A DNA stretch of 64,000 nucleotides from Deefgea piscis (GCF_013284055.1 NZ_CP054143.1:2108001-2172000), one strand, 5' to 3'; counted from the first letter of the stretch, positions 41,802 through 50,760 are shown. Program-made: numbers and translations. Notes: generated by a model not told the origin, from the sequence alone.

Positions 41802-42728
41802 ATGGCGCGTTTTGCGAACACTTTAATGGTCGTCATGATGAGTACTGCTTTGTTTACTGCCAATATGGCAGAAGCAAAACGGGTTGGCGGTGGCCGCTCA
41901 GGTGGAATGCAGCGTCAAGCCGCGCCAGCGCCACAGCGCAATAATATGCAGCAACAACAAGCACCAAAACAGCAACCCGCACCTGTGCAGCAAAAATCAG
42001 GCGGCATGGGCATGATGGGCGGTGTATTGGGTGGATTGGCTGCGGGCTCATTATTGGGTTATATGTTTGGCAATAGCGGCAATGCATCGGGTTCTGCTCA
42101 AGGTGATGGCGGTATTCCATGGGGTACTTTGCTATTACTCGGCGCTTTAACTGCGGGTGGTGTGATGTGGATGCGTCGTCGTCAACAGGCTCAAGCGCAA
42201 GCCGTACGCCCTAATGCAATGAATTATGCCGGTATGTCACCAATGCCAGCGGCATCAACGGCACCTGTTGAGCAAGATCGTGTGTTTCGAATTGGTGAAG
42301 GCGCTGCAGCACCAACGGCAGCATGGGGTGGGGCAGCACCATTAAGTGCAGCACCAATCACTCGTTTGCCAGATGGCACTGAAGTTGCGGCCTTTTTACG
42401 CCAAGCGCGTGCAAGCTTTATGCACATGCAGTCGCTGAATTCGCCGTCGCAAGCTGAAGAAATGCGCCGCTATATGACGCCTGAGTTGTTTGCTGACTTG
42501 AAAGATGAGATTGGCAGCAATACAGATGTCGCAGAGTTCCCTGTGTTGAATCTGCAAGTACTTGAAGCGGTCAATGAAGGGGGTCGTATGATCGCCAGCG
42601 TTGAGTTCTCTGGTACGGTGAGTGAAAGTTTGCATGCAGCACCTGTGGCATTCCGTGAAATCTGGCACTTTGTTCGCCCGATTGATGGTGATCCACGGTG
42701 GATGTTGGCTGGAATTCAGCAGGCGTAA
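41802..42728 (+). CDS. Tim44-like domain membrane protein
   Basis: The 308-residue product has a signal peptide (ending about residue 25, MAEAKR), a Gln/Pro/Gly-rich stretch (30-65), a glycine-rich hydrophobic segment GGVLGGLAAGSLLGYMFG, a second membrane segment ending in MRRRQQ, and a C-terminal Tim44-like domain (about 190-306: EVAAFLRQARASFMHMQSLN, RRYMTPELFADLKDEI, EIWHFVRPIDGDPRWMLAGI). Bacterial Tim44-domain proteins of this layout have no settled role. AAGGA lies upstream of the ATG. Confidence 0.87.
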   Translation: MARFANTLMVVMMSTALFTANMAEAKRVGGGRSGGMQRQAAPAPQRNNMQQQQAPKQQPAPVQQKSGGMGMMGGVLGGLAAGSLLGYMFGNSGNASGSAQGDGGIPWGTLLLLGALTAGGVMWMRRRQQAQAQAVRPNAMNYAGMSPMPAASTAPVEQDRVFRIGEGAAAPTAAWGGAAPLSAAPITRLPDGTEVAAFLRQARASFMHMQSLNSPSQAEEMRRYMTPELFADLKDEIGSNTDVAEFPVLNLQVLEAVNEGGRMIASVEFSGTVSESLHAAPVAFREIWHFVRPIDGDPRWMLAGIQQA

Positions 42729-42843
42729 GCTCCCAATTTATCGTAAAATGCGCAATTAAGTAGGTCAGCCCGTTATGTCTTTGCGACGTGATGGGCTTTT
42801 TCACATACAATTTGGCTTGACTGAAAATTACGGGCCCTTGCTT

Positions 42844-43206
42844 ATGAAGTCAGTAAAAACCCTAGCGCTGGTTTTGCCATTGATGATGATGCTCAGTGGC
42901 TGTGATCAGATGCTAGAAATGTTGAATAAACAAAAAGCCAATGGTAAAGCGATTGGCGCATCATGTCGGCATAGTGGCCGTTCTTTAGAGGACTGTTTTC
43001 GGCGCAATGGCAAAGTGGCCAAAGCTGATATTTTTGCTGGCTGGAAAGAAATGAATGAATATATGCAGTCGAAAAAAATTAATGAGGTCGCACCACCTCC
43101 GGATGTAAAAACTGGCTCATTGTCGCCAATTGCCGACCTTGATTCGTCAATGCCGGCCTCACAAGCCGCAGAAGCATCAGCAACTGAAAAAGCTGCAAAA
43201 CATTAA
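42844..43206 (+). CDS. Small lipoprotein of unknown function
   Basis: The 120-residue product begins MKSVKTLALVLPLMMMLSGC, a lipoprotein signal with lipobox LSGC. The mature part has a cysteine pair in GASCRHSGRSLEDCFRRNGK followed by ADIFAGWKEMNEYM and an acidic, proline-rich end. I do not recognise the family. The ATG at 42844 is preferred over the upstream frame start at 42775 because only it gives a signal peptide. The first Crp/Fnr gene starts 10 bp downstream. Confidence 0.72.
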   Translation: MKSVKTLALVLPLMMMLSGCDQMLEMLNKQKANGKAIGASCRHSGRSLEDCFRRNGKVAKADIFAGWKEMNEYMQSKKINEVAPPPDVKTGSLSPIADLDSSMPASQAAEASATEKAAKH

Positions 43207-43216
43207 TGGATGATGA

Positions 43217-43870
43217 ATGCGTTCAATATTGGCACAAACACAATTATTTTGTTCTTTAACTGATGCAGAACTCGCACAGGTTGAATCCTTAGGTATTTTG
43301 CGTAATATTGCAAAAGGCACAATTTTATTTTATGAAAACGACGTGGTCGAATGCATGTATGTGTTATTGGAAGGGCGTTTAAAGCTTTACTCCAGTAATG
43401 ACAGTGGGCGAGAGTTTGTTTATCACGTTGCTGAGCCCGGTATTTCTTTTGGTGAGTTGGCTTTGTTTTGCGATGAGCGTCGTTCAATTTGTGCTGAAGC
43501 CGAAACCGATTGCGTGGTGATGAGTATTCATAAAGCGGACTTTATGAGTTTATTACTCACTACGCCAGAATTGAAAGACCAAATGCTCAATAGTGCAATG
43601 AAGATTATTTTTTCTTTGACAAATATGGTCAGAGATTTTGCACTCAAAGATGTTTATGGACGAATTCGAGTTTTGTTCGAGCGTTTAGCCCAACCTACAG
43701 CAGAAGGTTTGTTGATTGACGAGCAAATGAGTCAACAAGATATCGCTGATCGTGTTGGCGCTTCGCGTGAAATGATTGCTAAAATTATGCGAGAACTGGT
43801 AGCGGGCGGCTACGTAGAGACCGGACGTAAGCGATTGGTGATTTTGAAAAAATTACCAGAGCAATTTTAA
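43217..43870 (+). CDS. Crp/Fnr family transcriptional regulator (first paralogue)
   Basis: The 217-residue regulator has an N-terminal cyclic-nucleotide-type beta barrel (FYENDVVECMYVLLEGRLKL, GISFGELALFCDERRS), a long dimer helix (about 110-140) and a C-terminal helix-turn-helix (MSQQDIADRVGASREMIAKI, about 171-190). FNR-type N-terminal cysteine ligands are not arranged as in FNR, so oxygen sensing through a 4Fe-4S cluster is unlikely. ATG lies 10 bp after the lipoprotein gene. A second paralogue of equal length follows. Confidence 0.88.
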   Translation: MRSILAQTQLFCSLTDAELAQVESLGILRNIAKGTILFYENDVVECMYVLLEGRLKLYSSNDSGREFVYHVAEPGISFGELALFCDERRSICAEAETDCVVMSIHKADFMSLLLTTPELKDQMLNSAMKIIFSLTNMVRDFALKDVYGRIRVLFERLAQPTAEGLLIDEQMSQQDIADRVGASREMIAKIMRELVAGGYVETGRKRLVILKKLPEQF

Positions 43871-44022
43871 TTTATAAAAATTGAAGTATTTGTAGCTAAA
43901 CAGATTTAACCCGTTTTAACTGTATTATTTTTTGCCATTGAGTAAAAAAAGTAACTGGCTGAAATTCTTTTACACTGATGCTGATTTGATAAGGCGCGAT
44001 ACGCGTCATTTACAAGGCTTTT

Positions 44023-44676
44023 ATGCTATCTATTTTACAAAATGTACCGTTGTTACAAGGTTTTTCTGAGGAACAACTTGAATATATGGTTCAAGTTGGC
44101 GTGAAACGTAGCATGCCCAAAGGGGCTTTTGTTTTCCGCGAAGGTGATCCTGCAGAAGGCATGTATGTGTTACTTGAAGGCCAGACTCGCTATTTTAGTA
44201 GCGATAATCAAGGCAAGGAATTTGTCTTTTTGATTGCTGAGCCGGGTGATGCGATGGGTGAAATTTCTTTACTTGATGACGAGCCACGCGGCTGGTCGGT
44301 ACAGTGTGAAGAAAACTGCACCTTTTTAATGTTTTCTAAGCAAGAGTTTCGCGAGGCACTCAATCGTGAGCCGCAAGTTAAGGATGTTGTCATTCTTAAT
44401 TTGGCGCGTATGGTGCGGATTTTATCGACCACGATGAAAAATTTAGCATTGCTCGATGTATACGGCCGAGTGCGGGCCTTATTTGAATCCATGCTAGAAA
44501 CCGTTGATGGGCAGGAAATGATTTCTCAGCCATTAACACAGCAAGCGATTGCTGATCGTGTTGGCTCATCGCGTGAAATGATTGCACGGATTTTAAAAGA
44601 ATTGGTTTTTGGCGGTTATATTCGCTTAGAAAACAAAAAAATCATTATTATTCAAAAGCTGCCTGAGCGTTTTTAA
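44023..44676 (+). CDS. Crp/Fnr family transcriptional regulator (second paralogue)
   Basis: This is again 217 residues and collinear with the preceding regulator: VFREGDPAEGMYVLLEGQTR, GDAMGEISLLDDEPRGWSVQ, a dimer helix with LALLDVYGRVRALFESML, and helix-turn-helix LTQQAIADRVGSSREMIARI followed by LKELVFGGYIRLENKKIII. Recognition helices are nearly identical (GxSREMIAxI), so the two may compete for related DNA sites. The pair probably arose by tandem duplication. A 152-bp gap separates them, enough for its own promoter. Confidence 0.88.
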   Translation: MLSILQNVPLLQGFSEEQLEYMVQVGVKRSMPKGAFVFREGDPAEGMYVLLEGQTRYFSSDNQGKEFVFLIAEPGDAMGEISLLDDEPRGWSVQCEENCTFLMFSKQEFREALNREPQVKDVVILNLARMVRILSTTMKNLALLDVYGRVRALFESMLETVDGQEMISQPLTQQAIADRVGSSREMIARILKELVFGGYIRLENKKIIIIQKLPERF

Positions 44677-44692
44677 CACCATATTTAGGCAT

Positions 44693-44723
44693 AAAAAAGG
44701 CGATCTTCTGATCGCTTTTTTTT
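44693..44723. terminator. Bidirectional terminator between crp-like gene and lptM
   Basis: A stem centred on GCGATC/GATCGC with a TTCT loop is flanked by A-run and T-run arms. It serves the plus-strand regulator and the minus-strand lptM. Confidence 0.85.
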
Positions 44724-44764
44724 ATGCCTGAAAAAGATTCAATTGGGCTTGCAAGCGTGATGTT

Positions 44765-44944
44765 TTATTTTTGTAAACTCACGGCGCTTGCTGCCGACGC
44801 TGACGGGCTGCTGGCTCGCGTCATATTGTCATTGCTGGTGTTGGTTGACGTCGCACTCGTTGCGGTAGGTAAATACAGCGGACCTTTAAAGCCACAGGCG
44901 GTGAGGAATAAAGCAGTCAGTAAAAAGGCAAATAGGGAGCGCAT
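44765..44944 (-). CDS. lptM: LPS translocon lipoprotein LptM (YifL-like)
   Basis: This minus-strand ORF of 59 codons encodes MRSLFAFLLTALFLTACGFK followed by GPLYLP. The lipobox LTAC and the CGxKGPLYLP start of the mature lipoprotein are diagnostic of LptM, which assists oxidative maturation of the LptDE translocon. The rest is Ser/Thr/Ala-rich. It is divergent from cyaY, the arrangement also seen in enterobacteria. A longer plus-strand frame (44724-44981) over the same bases has no family features and is an artefact. Confidence 0.87.
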   Translation of the reverse strand: MRSLFAFLLTALFLTACGFKGPLYLPTATSATSTNTSNDNMTRASSPSASAASAVSLQK

Positions 44945-45037
44945 AGTCGCTTGGCTGTCGGTGGTAGAATGGTTATTTTAGCATGCTAGTCCTTGATGAA
45001 GGACTGTTCGTCGTGCGAATGATGCAAGGAATATGCA

Positions 45038-45349
45038 ATGACAGAATCAGAGTTTTTAACGGTGAGTGATGCAATTTTTCGTCAAATTGAAGTCGCTTTA
45101 GATGAGGTTGATTTTGATGTCGACACGCTATGCACTGGCAATGTATTAGAAATTGAATTTGAAGACGCGAGCAAAGTGATTGTGAATCGCCATGCGGCCA
45201 ATCAAGAAATCTGGCTGGCAGCGCGTTCTGGTGGCTATCACTATCGCTTAGTCGATGGGCAATGGCGCAATACGCGTGGCGAAGGTGAATTATTCAGTGA
45301 TGTTGCTGCTGCAATTAGTGCGCATGCGGGTGAGGCATTTCATTTTTGA
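45038..45349 (+). CDS. cyaY: Iron donor protein CyaY (frataxin)
   Basis: The 103-residue bacterial frataxin has acidic helix 1 (TESEFLTVSDAIFRQIEVAL, DEVDFDVDTLCTGNVLEIEF), then VIVNRHAANQEIWLAARSGG and YHYRLVDGQWRNTRGEGELF. It binds iron and modulates iron-sulfur cluster assembly. It is divergent from lptM. Its TGA overlaps the TTG start of the following yqaA-like gene. Confidence 0.95.
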   Translation: MTESEFLTVSDAIFRQIEVALDEVDFDVDTLCTGNVLEIEFEDASKVIVNRHAANQEIWLAARSGGYHYRLVDGQWRNTRGEGELFSDVAAAISAHAGEAFHF

Positions 45350-45759
45350 TTGAGTTGTCTTTATGGTTAGCGGGTTTATTTGCCACGGCTTTTTTATCGG
45401 CAACAATATTACCGGGTAATTCTGAGGCTGCATTAGTGGCCGCTTTGCATTTTAAACCCGACTTAGGTTGGTTGGCGGTTGCTGTTGCCTCTTTGGGGAA
45501 TGTGCTTGGTGGCTTGCTGACGGTGTATTTAGGGCGCCGTTTGCCTAAGGCGCCCGAAGCAAAGTGGTTGCCGCGCTTACAGCGTTTAGGACCCGTCAGT
45601 TTATTATTGTCTTGGGTGCCCTTGATGGGCGATGTGTTGTGTGGTGTTGCCGGTTGGCTGCGTTGGCCTTGGCGCCCAGTGATGCTTTACCTGATTTTGG
45701 GTAAAGTGCTGCGCTATTTGGTCATTTATGCATTGATGCTGCAGTGGTTTTCAGTTTAA
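45346..45759 (+). CDS. YqaA family inner-membrane protein (DedA-like)
   Basis: The 137-residue polytopic protein has LWLAGLFATAFLSATILPGN followed by SEAALVAAL, the short YqaA form of the SNARE-associated/DedA superfamily. GWLAVAVASLGNVLGGLLTV and RLGPVSLLLSWVPLMGDVLC are also typical. DedA relatives flip lipids across membranes; YqaA substrates are not established. It starts at a TTG overlapping the cyaY stop codon by four bases; no in-frame ATG is available. Confidence 0.86.
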   Translation: MIELSLWLAGLFATAFLSATILPGNSEAALVAALHFKPDLGWLAVAVASLGNVLGGLLTVYLGRRLPKAPEAKWLPRLQRLGPVSLLLSWVPLMGDVLCGVAGWLRWPWRPVMLYLILGKVLRYLVIYALMLQWFSV

Positions 45760-45796
45760 ATCGTTGATTCTGGGTGTCATTAAGAAGTAGGGCGTA

Positions 45797-47239
45797 GTGA
45801 AACAAAAATTAATTGCTTTGTTGATCGCCGCTTGCGGCATAACACCACTTCAAGCTGGCGAGATGCCAGATTTTGGCGATATTTCGCAGCAAGGTTTGAG
45901 TACGCAACAAGAGCGTGAAATCGGTGAAAATGCGATGCGGCAAATTCGCCGTAGCGGTGCAATGATCGAAGACCCTGAAATCGTTGCCTATCTGAATCAA
46001 GTCGGCTATCGCCTGACTGACGCCGCTGAAATTAGCCAGCCTCAATTTACTTTTTTCCCCTTACTCGATGCCAGCGTCAACGCCTTTGCGATGCCGGGTG
46101 GCTTTGTCGGCGTGCATACCGGTTTATTGGTGCAAGCACAGCATGAGTCTGAAGTCGCCAGCGTGTTGGCGCATGAAATCGCCCACGTCAGTCAGCGACA
46201 TATTGCCCGTTTAATTGATGGTACAAAATCCAGCCCGTGGATTTCATTGGCATCGATTGCGGTGGCTTTATTGGCGTCGCAAGCCGGTCGAGGTGACGCT
46301 GCAGTTGCAGCCATTGCTGCGGGAACGGGCGTTGCGGTGCAAAGACAGCTTGATTTTACCTACTCGTTTGAACAAGAAGCCGATCGCATCGGCATGCAAA
46401 CCTTAAAAAAATCCGGCTACGATCCCAGTGCGATGGTGGTGTTTTTTGAGCGCTTGCAAAAACATAATCGATTGTATGAAAACAATGCCCCGGATTTTTT
46501 ACGTACTCACCCCGTTACATTCAAGCGTATTTCTGATGCCCAAGCGCGCTTGGGTGAAATTAAATTTAAGGCGGTTCCCGATAGCCTTGAATTTTTATTA
46601 ATTCGAGAAAAGTCGCGGGCGATGCAAATGGGTGGGCGTGATGGGGTGCCTTATTATCAAGGCATCATTCAAGAAAAACGCTACGCCAATGAAACTGCGC
46701 AGCACTATGGTTTGGCGTATTCGTATTATTTATTACAGCAATATGATTTGGCGTGGCAGTCTCTGCAAACGGCCAAAGCCAGTTTATCTAAAGCTAAAAA
46801 TCATCCAATGTTGGCATTTTTGGCTGGCAATATTAAATTGGGGCAAGGCAAAAACGCTGAAGCCGTGCAAATCATGAGTGATGCGGTGCAGGCTTTTCCG
46901 GCCAATCGCGCATTACTTTATGGTTTGATTGATGCTTATATTGCCAGTGGTCAATTTGCTGAAGCTAAATCGAGTTTGAATGATGCTTTGGAGTTTTATC
47001 CTTCGGATGCTTGGTTGTACCAAAGGCAGGCGAAGATGTATGCCAAGCAAGGTGATTTAATGCGGCAGTATCAGTCTCAAGGCGAATACTACGTTAGGCT
47101 ACAAGAATATACCGCTGCATTTGAACAGTTTGAATTGGCGCTGAAACAGCCTGGAAATGATTTTTACCTGCTCTCTGGGATTGAGGCAAGGCTCAATCAA
47201 TTGCGGCAAGAGCAGCAAGATGCACGAAAGAAAAAATAG
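45797..47239 (+). CDS. M48 family metalloprotease with TPR tail (BepA-like)
   Basis: The 480-residue periplasmic protease/chaperone has a signal peptide (to about residue 20), the M48 zinc motif HEIAH in VASVLAHEIAHVSQRHIARL (about 125-145), and the downstream glutamate in FEQEADRIGMQTLKKSGYDP. The second half is built of TPR helices (about 300-470). BepA acts in outer-membrane protein assembly, degrading stalled LptD; the LPS-related lptM gene is one kilobase away. Translation starts at a GTG with a GTAGGG ribosome site upstream. Confidence 0.92.
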   Translation: MKQKLIALLIAACGITPLQAGEMPDFGDISQQGLSTQQEREIGENAMRQIRRSGAMIEDPEIVAYLNQVGYRLTDAAEISQPQFTFFPLLDASVNAFAMPGGFVGVHTGLLVQAQHESEVASVLAHEIAHVSQRHIARLIDGTKSSPWISLASIAVALLASQAGRGDAAVAAIAAGTGVAVQRQLDFTYSFEQEADRIGMQTLKKSGYDPSAMVVFFERLQKHNRLYENNAPDFLRTHPVTFKRISDAQARLGEIKFKAVPDSLEFLLIREKSRAMQMGGRDGVPYYQGIIQEKRYANETAQHYGLAYSYYLLQQYDLAWQSLQTAKASLSKAKNHPMLAFLAGNIKLGQGKNAEAVQIMSDAVQAFPANRALLYGLIDAYIASGQFAEAKSSLNDALEFYPSDAWLYQRQAKMYAKQGDLMRQYQSQGEYYVRLQEYTAAFEQFELALKQPGNDFYLLSGIEARLNQLRQEQQDARKKK

Positions 47240-47417
47240 TTAATTGCGCATTTAAGTACGATATTTTTATCTCAGTACCGCTTTGCGTCGCCAAATAGAT
47301 AGGGTTAGATCGTCAGGATCAGCCGCGTGTATCACGGCAGACTAAGGTGCTTTGCGACTTGTTATTGCTGCGCCAAGCACGGTACTCTTACCCAGACAAC
47401 AACATGGTGAAAGTAAT

Positions 47418-48323
47418 ATGCAAAATCCCCGTTTATTGGTGTTTGGTGAAGCGCTGACTGACATGATTCGGCTTGATGATTCGCATTGGCTAACACGCGC
47501 AGGCGGTTCTTGTTGGAATGTGGCCCGAGTTGCGGCCCGCCTTGGGATTGCGACGGGGTTTGCCGGCAGCATTTCCAATGAATGTTTTGGTGAAGAAATC
47601 GCTCAGCAGTCGGCTGCCGCCGGGCTGGATCTGCGCTTTTTGCAGCGCAGTGACAAAAATCCCTTCATGGCCGTTGTGCATCAAACTCAACCGCCGGCGT
47701 ATTACTTTTTGGGCAATGATACGGCGGATCTTGCCTTTCAGATTGAGCTGCTGCCTCCCCATTGGCGTGAATCATTGCATGTTGCGCATTTTGGCTCACT
47801 TGGTTTGGTTCGAGAGCCATTAGCCAGTCAGTTGCTCGCTTTGGCGATGGAGTTAAAGCAAGCAGGCGTTCAAATTAGCTATGACCCCAATTGGCGCAAT
47901 GTAATGGGGCCAGATTATCGGCAACGGTTTGAAACTTTCTTAAGCATTGCCGATTGGATTAAGATTTCTGACGAAGACCTCGCCCATTTATTGCCCGAGT
48001 TACCTTTAGATTTAGCGCTTGAACAAGTGATTGCATGGGCTGGCGACGCGCAAATTTTGTATACCCAAGGCGCGCAGGGTCTGCGTTTATATCACAATGG
48101 TCAGGTCGATTTCATTGCCGCATTACCAGTGACCGTGGTCGATACCGTTGGGGCGGGTGACGCCAGTATGGGCGGTTGGCTCTCCAGTTTATTGGCATTT
48201 CCGGCGCGTAGCCCGCAAGAGCATGCCCAATTTGCTGCCGCTACTGCAGCGACCGTGTGTCAATATCCGGGCGCGTATGCACCACAATTGGCTGAGGTAA
48301 ATAGCACCTTAGCAGGGCATTGA
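47418..48323 (+). CDS. PfkB-family sugar kinase (probable fructokinase)
   Basis: The 301-residue ribokinase-family protein begins MQNPRLLVFGEALTDMIRLD, with the first signature GGSCWNVARVAARLGIATGF. The second signature with catalytic aspartate is VVDTVGAGDASMGGWLSSLL (about residues 245-264). Substrate is not certain; fructose is inferred because an AGE-family ketose isomerase gene follows 80 bp downstream. A long upstream frame to 47352 exists, but the ATG at 47418 gives the canonical N-terminus. Confidence 0.85.
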   Translation: MQNPRLLVFGEALTDMIRLDDSHWLTRAGGSCWNVARVAARLGIATGFAGSISNECFGEEIAQQSAAAGLDLRFLQRSDKNPFMAVVHQTQPPAYYFLGNDTADLAFQIELLPPHWRESLHVAHFGSLGLVREPLASQLLALAMELKQAGVQISYDPNWRNVMGPDYRQRFETFLSIADWIKISDEDLAHLLPELPLDLALEQVIAWAGDAQILYTQGAQGLRLYHNGQVDFIAALPVTVVDTVGAGDASMGGWLSSLLAFPARSPQEHAQFAAATAATVCQYPGAYAPQLAEVNSTLAGH

Positions 48324-48405
48324 TTGCGCTCGATTACTAGCGCATCGACATTAGATTGACATTAGATTAATCGCGCAGCAGTTTGTGCTCATCAGGGACT
48401 CTGGT

Positions 48406-49629
48406 ATGGCCGACTTTCGCAGTTCTGAATTTTTACTCAAGCATATTCGTCACACGATGGCCTTTTACGATCCTAGATCGGTGGATGCATCGGGAGGTTT
48501 TTTTCATTTTTATCTCGATGATGGCACGGTGTATGACTCGCACACTCGGCATTTAGTCTCGTCAACGCGCTTTGTTTTTAATAATGCGATGGCGTATCTG
48601 CAGTTTGGCGAAGCGCAATACCGGGAACGCGTGCAGCACGGCATTGATTTTATTCGGCAGGTTCACCGTAATCCGCAGACCGGCGGCTATGCATGGGAAC
48701 TCGTCGATGGGCAGGTGAGCGATACCACCAATCATTGTTATGGCTTAGCGTTTGTGATGTTGGCTTATGCCTGCGCGCTGCGTTGCGGCATCGACGAAGC
48801 ACGGCAATGGCTCGCTGAAATCTTTGACTTAATGGAGCAGCATTTTTGGTTGATTGATTATGGTGCTTACGCCAGTGAGGCCAACGCGGATTGGCAGTTA
48901 ACGGCATATCGCGGGCAAAACGATAATATGCATGCCTGCGAGGCCATGTTGGCCGCGTTTGAAGCCAGCGGCGAAGAGCGTTATTTGCAAAGAGCTAAAT
49001 TACTGGCTGAGCGTTTTACTTTGCGCCAAGCCGCACTCACCAATGGCCAAGTGTGGGAGCATTTTCACCCCGACTGGACGCCGGATTTGCTTTATAACAA
49101 AGGCGATAAAAGTAATATTTTTCGACCTTGGGGCTTTCAAACTGGGCATCAAACAGAATGGGCAAAATTATTGCTGATTTTAGATCGGCATGATCCACAA
49201 GCTTGGCATTTGGCACGCGCTCGCGCCTTATTTGATGCCGCAATGGCATCGGGCTGGGATCAGATTCATGGTGGCTTAATGTATGGCTACGACTTAGACG
49301 GGCGCGCTTACGATGAAGACAAATATTTTTGGGTGCAAGCCGAATCATTCGCTGCCGCTGCATTATTAGCAGATCGCACTGGCGAGGCGCGCTACTGGCA
49401 GTGGTATGAACAAATCTGGGCGTATAGCTGGCAATATTTTGTTGATCATGAATATGGTGCGTGGTACCGCGTACTGAGCCCAAATAATCAGAAACTAGAC
49501 CATTGCAAATCTCCAGCAGGTAAAACGGATTACCACACGATGGGGGCTTGTTACGAAGTGCTCAAAGTGTTGAGTGCGCCATTAAATAATCAAACAACGT
49601 CGCCAAGACATAAATACCAACTGCTATGA
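48406..49629 (+). CDS. AGE family epimerase/isomerase (probable mannose isomerase)
   Basis: The 407-residue alpha6/alpha6-barrel protein matches the N-acylglucosamine 2-epimerase family: SSTRFVFNNAMAYLQFGEAQ, TTNHCYGLAFVMLAYACALR, RGQNDNMHACEAMLAAFEAS, RPWGFQTGHQTEWAKLLLIL and EDKYFWVQAESFAAAAL with the conserved histidines. Relatives isomerise D-mannose to D-fructose (YihS and mannose isomerases). With the adjoining kinase this gives mannose to fructose to fructose-6-phosphate. AGGGA eight bases upstream supports the ATG at 48406. Confidence 0.86.
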   Translation: MADFRSSEFLLKHIRHTMAFYDPRSVDASGGFFHFYLDDGTVYDSHTRHLVSSTRFVFNNAMAYLQFGEAQYRERVQHGIDFIRQVHRNPQTGGYAWELVDGQVSDTTNHCYGLAFVMLAYACALRCGIDEARQWLAEIFDLMEQHFWLIDYGAYASEANADWQLTAYRGQNDNMHACEAMLAAFEASGEERYLQRAKLLAERFTLRQAALTNGQVWEHFHPDWTPDLLYNKGDKSNIFRPWGFQTGHQTEWAKLLLILDRHDPQAWHLARARALFDAAMASGWDQIHGGLMYGYDLDGRAYDEDKYFWVQAESFAAAALLADRTGEARYWQWYEQIWAYSWQYFVDHEYGAWYRVLSPNNQKLDHCKSPAGKTDYHTMGACYEVLKVLSAPLNNQTTSPRHKYQLL

Positions 49630-49682
49630 TGCGCCATCGAGCATTGCTTGATACGCTCAATTTAAATTAAAAAGGATTTAGT

Positions 49683-50090
49683 ATGAAACATTTACTCACT
49701 GCGATGGTCTTACTTGGCAGTGCCTTGACTGCAAACGCTGCAACTGCGCCAGCCAGCGTTGAAACCACCCCGAGCGGGATTCAAATTACCACTTTAAAAG
49801 CGGGTACTGGGCCGGCACCTAAAGCCAGCGATACTGTGAGCGTGCATTATCGAGGCACTTTAGAAAACGGCACTGAATTTGATAGCTCATATAAACGCGG
49901 CAAACCAGCAACGTTTCCTTTGAGTGGTGTCGTTCCGTGTTGGACTGAAGGTGTACAAAAAATCAAAGTGGGTGGTAAAGCTAAATTAGTTTGCCCGCCA
50001 CAATTGGCCTACGGTAGCCGTGGTATTGCCGGCGTGATTCCAGCTAATGCCACCTTGATTTTTGAAGTAGAAGTTTTAGAAATTAAATAA
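49683..50090 (+). CDS. FKBP-type peptidyl-prolyl isomerase, exported
   Basis: The 135-residue protein has a signal peptide (to about residue 19, ANAATA) and one FKBP domain: VSVHYRGTLENGTEFDSSYK, PATFPLSGVVPCWTEGVQKI, PPQLAYGSRGIAGVIPANAT, LIFEVEVLEIK. It should act in the periplasm on proline peptide bonds of exported proteins. AAAAAGGA precedes the ATG. It is a short single-domain form without the FkpA dimerisation region. Confidence 0.93.
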   Translation: MKHLLTAMVLLGSALTANAATAPASVETTPSGIQITTLKAGTGPAPKASDTVSVHYRGTLENGTEFDSSYKRGKPATFPLSGVVPCWTEGVQKIKVGGKAKLVCPPQLAYGSRGIAGVIPANATLIFEVEVLEIK

Positions 50091-50134
50091 TCCGTGTCGG
50101 CGACGTGTCGACATTTGAAATCATTGGAGTTGCT

Positions 50135-50737
50135 ATGTTCAAATTTGTTCTTCCCGTCGCCTTGGTTTTAGGTTTAGGTGCTTGTGATCAAGGCGCGCAA
50201 TTGGCGCAGCAAGCCGCTTCATCCGTAGGCGCTATCGTTGGTCAAGAAATTAAAAATCAAGCCAATGCGGTGATTGACCAAACCGTGGGTGAAGCCAGTG
50301 AAGCATTGGCGCCGTTTGGTATCAATGCCAGTCAAGTAAGTGGCGCGATTAAAGATAAAACCAGTAGTTTAATTAGCCAAGCCATGCCATCGAATGTGAA
50401 TTGGACCGGTTTAAATTCATTAGCCGGTAAAACGCCCAATGAAATCGGCTTATTCACCGCCGTAAGTCCGATTGATGGCCAGTTAAATACCTTGCTCGGT
50501 GAGCAAGCGACAGCGATTAAAGCCGCGTTAGCCGGTGCCGTGCTCAAGCAAGACAAGGTATTGTATTTACTCAGTGATCAGCCAGATCAAGCCACTTGGT
50601 TGCTGATTGACACCGCCAATCGCAAGCTAGCCGCAGGGCAAATTGTGAATGGTCAATTGAAAAACCTTCCTTCTGCAGGCGAGGCGATTCAATTGCCAAG
50701 TGAAATTAGTGCGCTACAAAGTAAATTGCTGAAATAA
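50135..50737 (+). CDS. Hypothetical lipoprotein
   Basis: The 200-residue product begins MFKFVLPVALVLGLGACDQG, a lipoprotein signal with lipobox LGAC. An Ala/Gln-rich helical region follows (LAQQAASSVGAIVGQEIKNQ), then a segment ending VLYLLSDQPDQATWLLIDTA. I do not recognise the family. GGAG precedes the ATG at 50135; the upstream frame start at 50105 would destroy the signal peptide. It lies 44 bp after the FKBP gene. Confidence 0.72.
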   Translation: MFKFVLPVALVLGLGACDQGAQLAQQAASSVGAIVGQEIKNQANAVIDQTVGEASEALAPFGINASQVSGAIKDKTSSLISQAMPSNVNWTGLNSLAGKTPNEIGLFTAVSPIDGQLNTLLGEQATAIKAALAGAVLKQDKVLYLLSDQPDQATWLLIDTANRKLAAGQIVNGQLKNLPSAGEAIQLPSEISALQSKLLK

Positions 50738-50760
50738 ACAGCGATCCATAATCGCCTAAA

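Noticed and set aside
44724-44981. Plus-strand 85-codon frame after the second Crp/Fnr gene
   Set aside because: It starts inside the terminator and has no family features, while the minus strand carries the LptM lipoprotein signature over the same bases.
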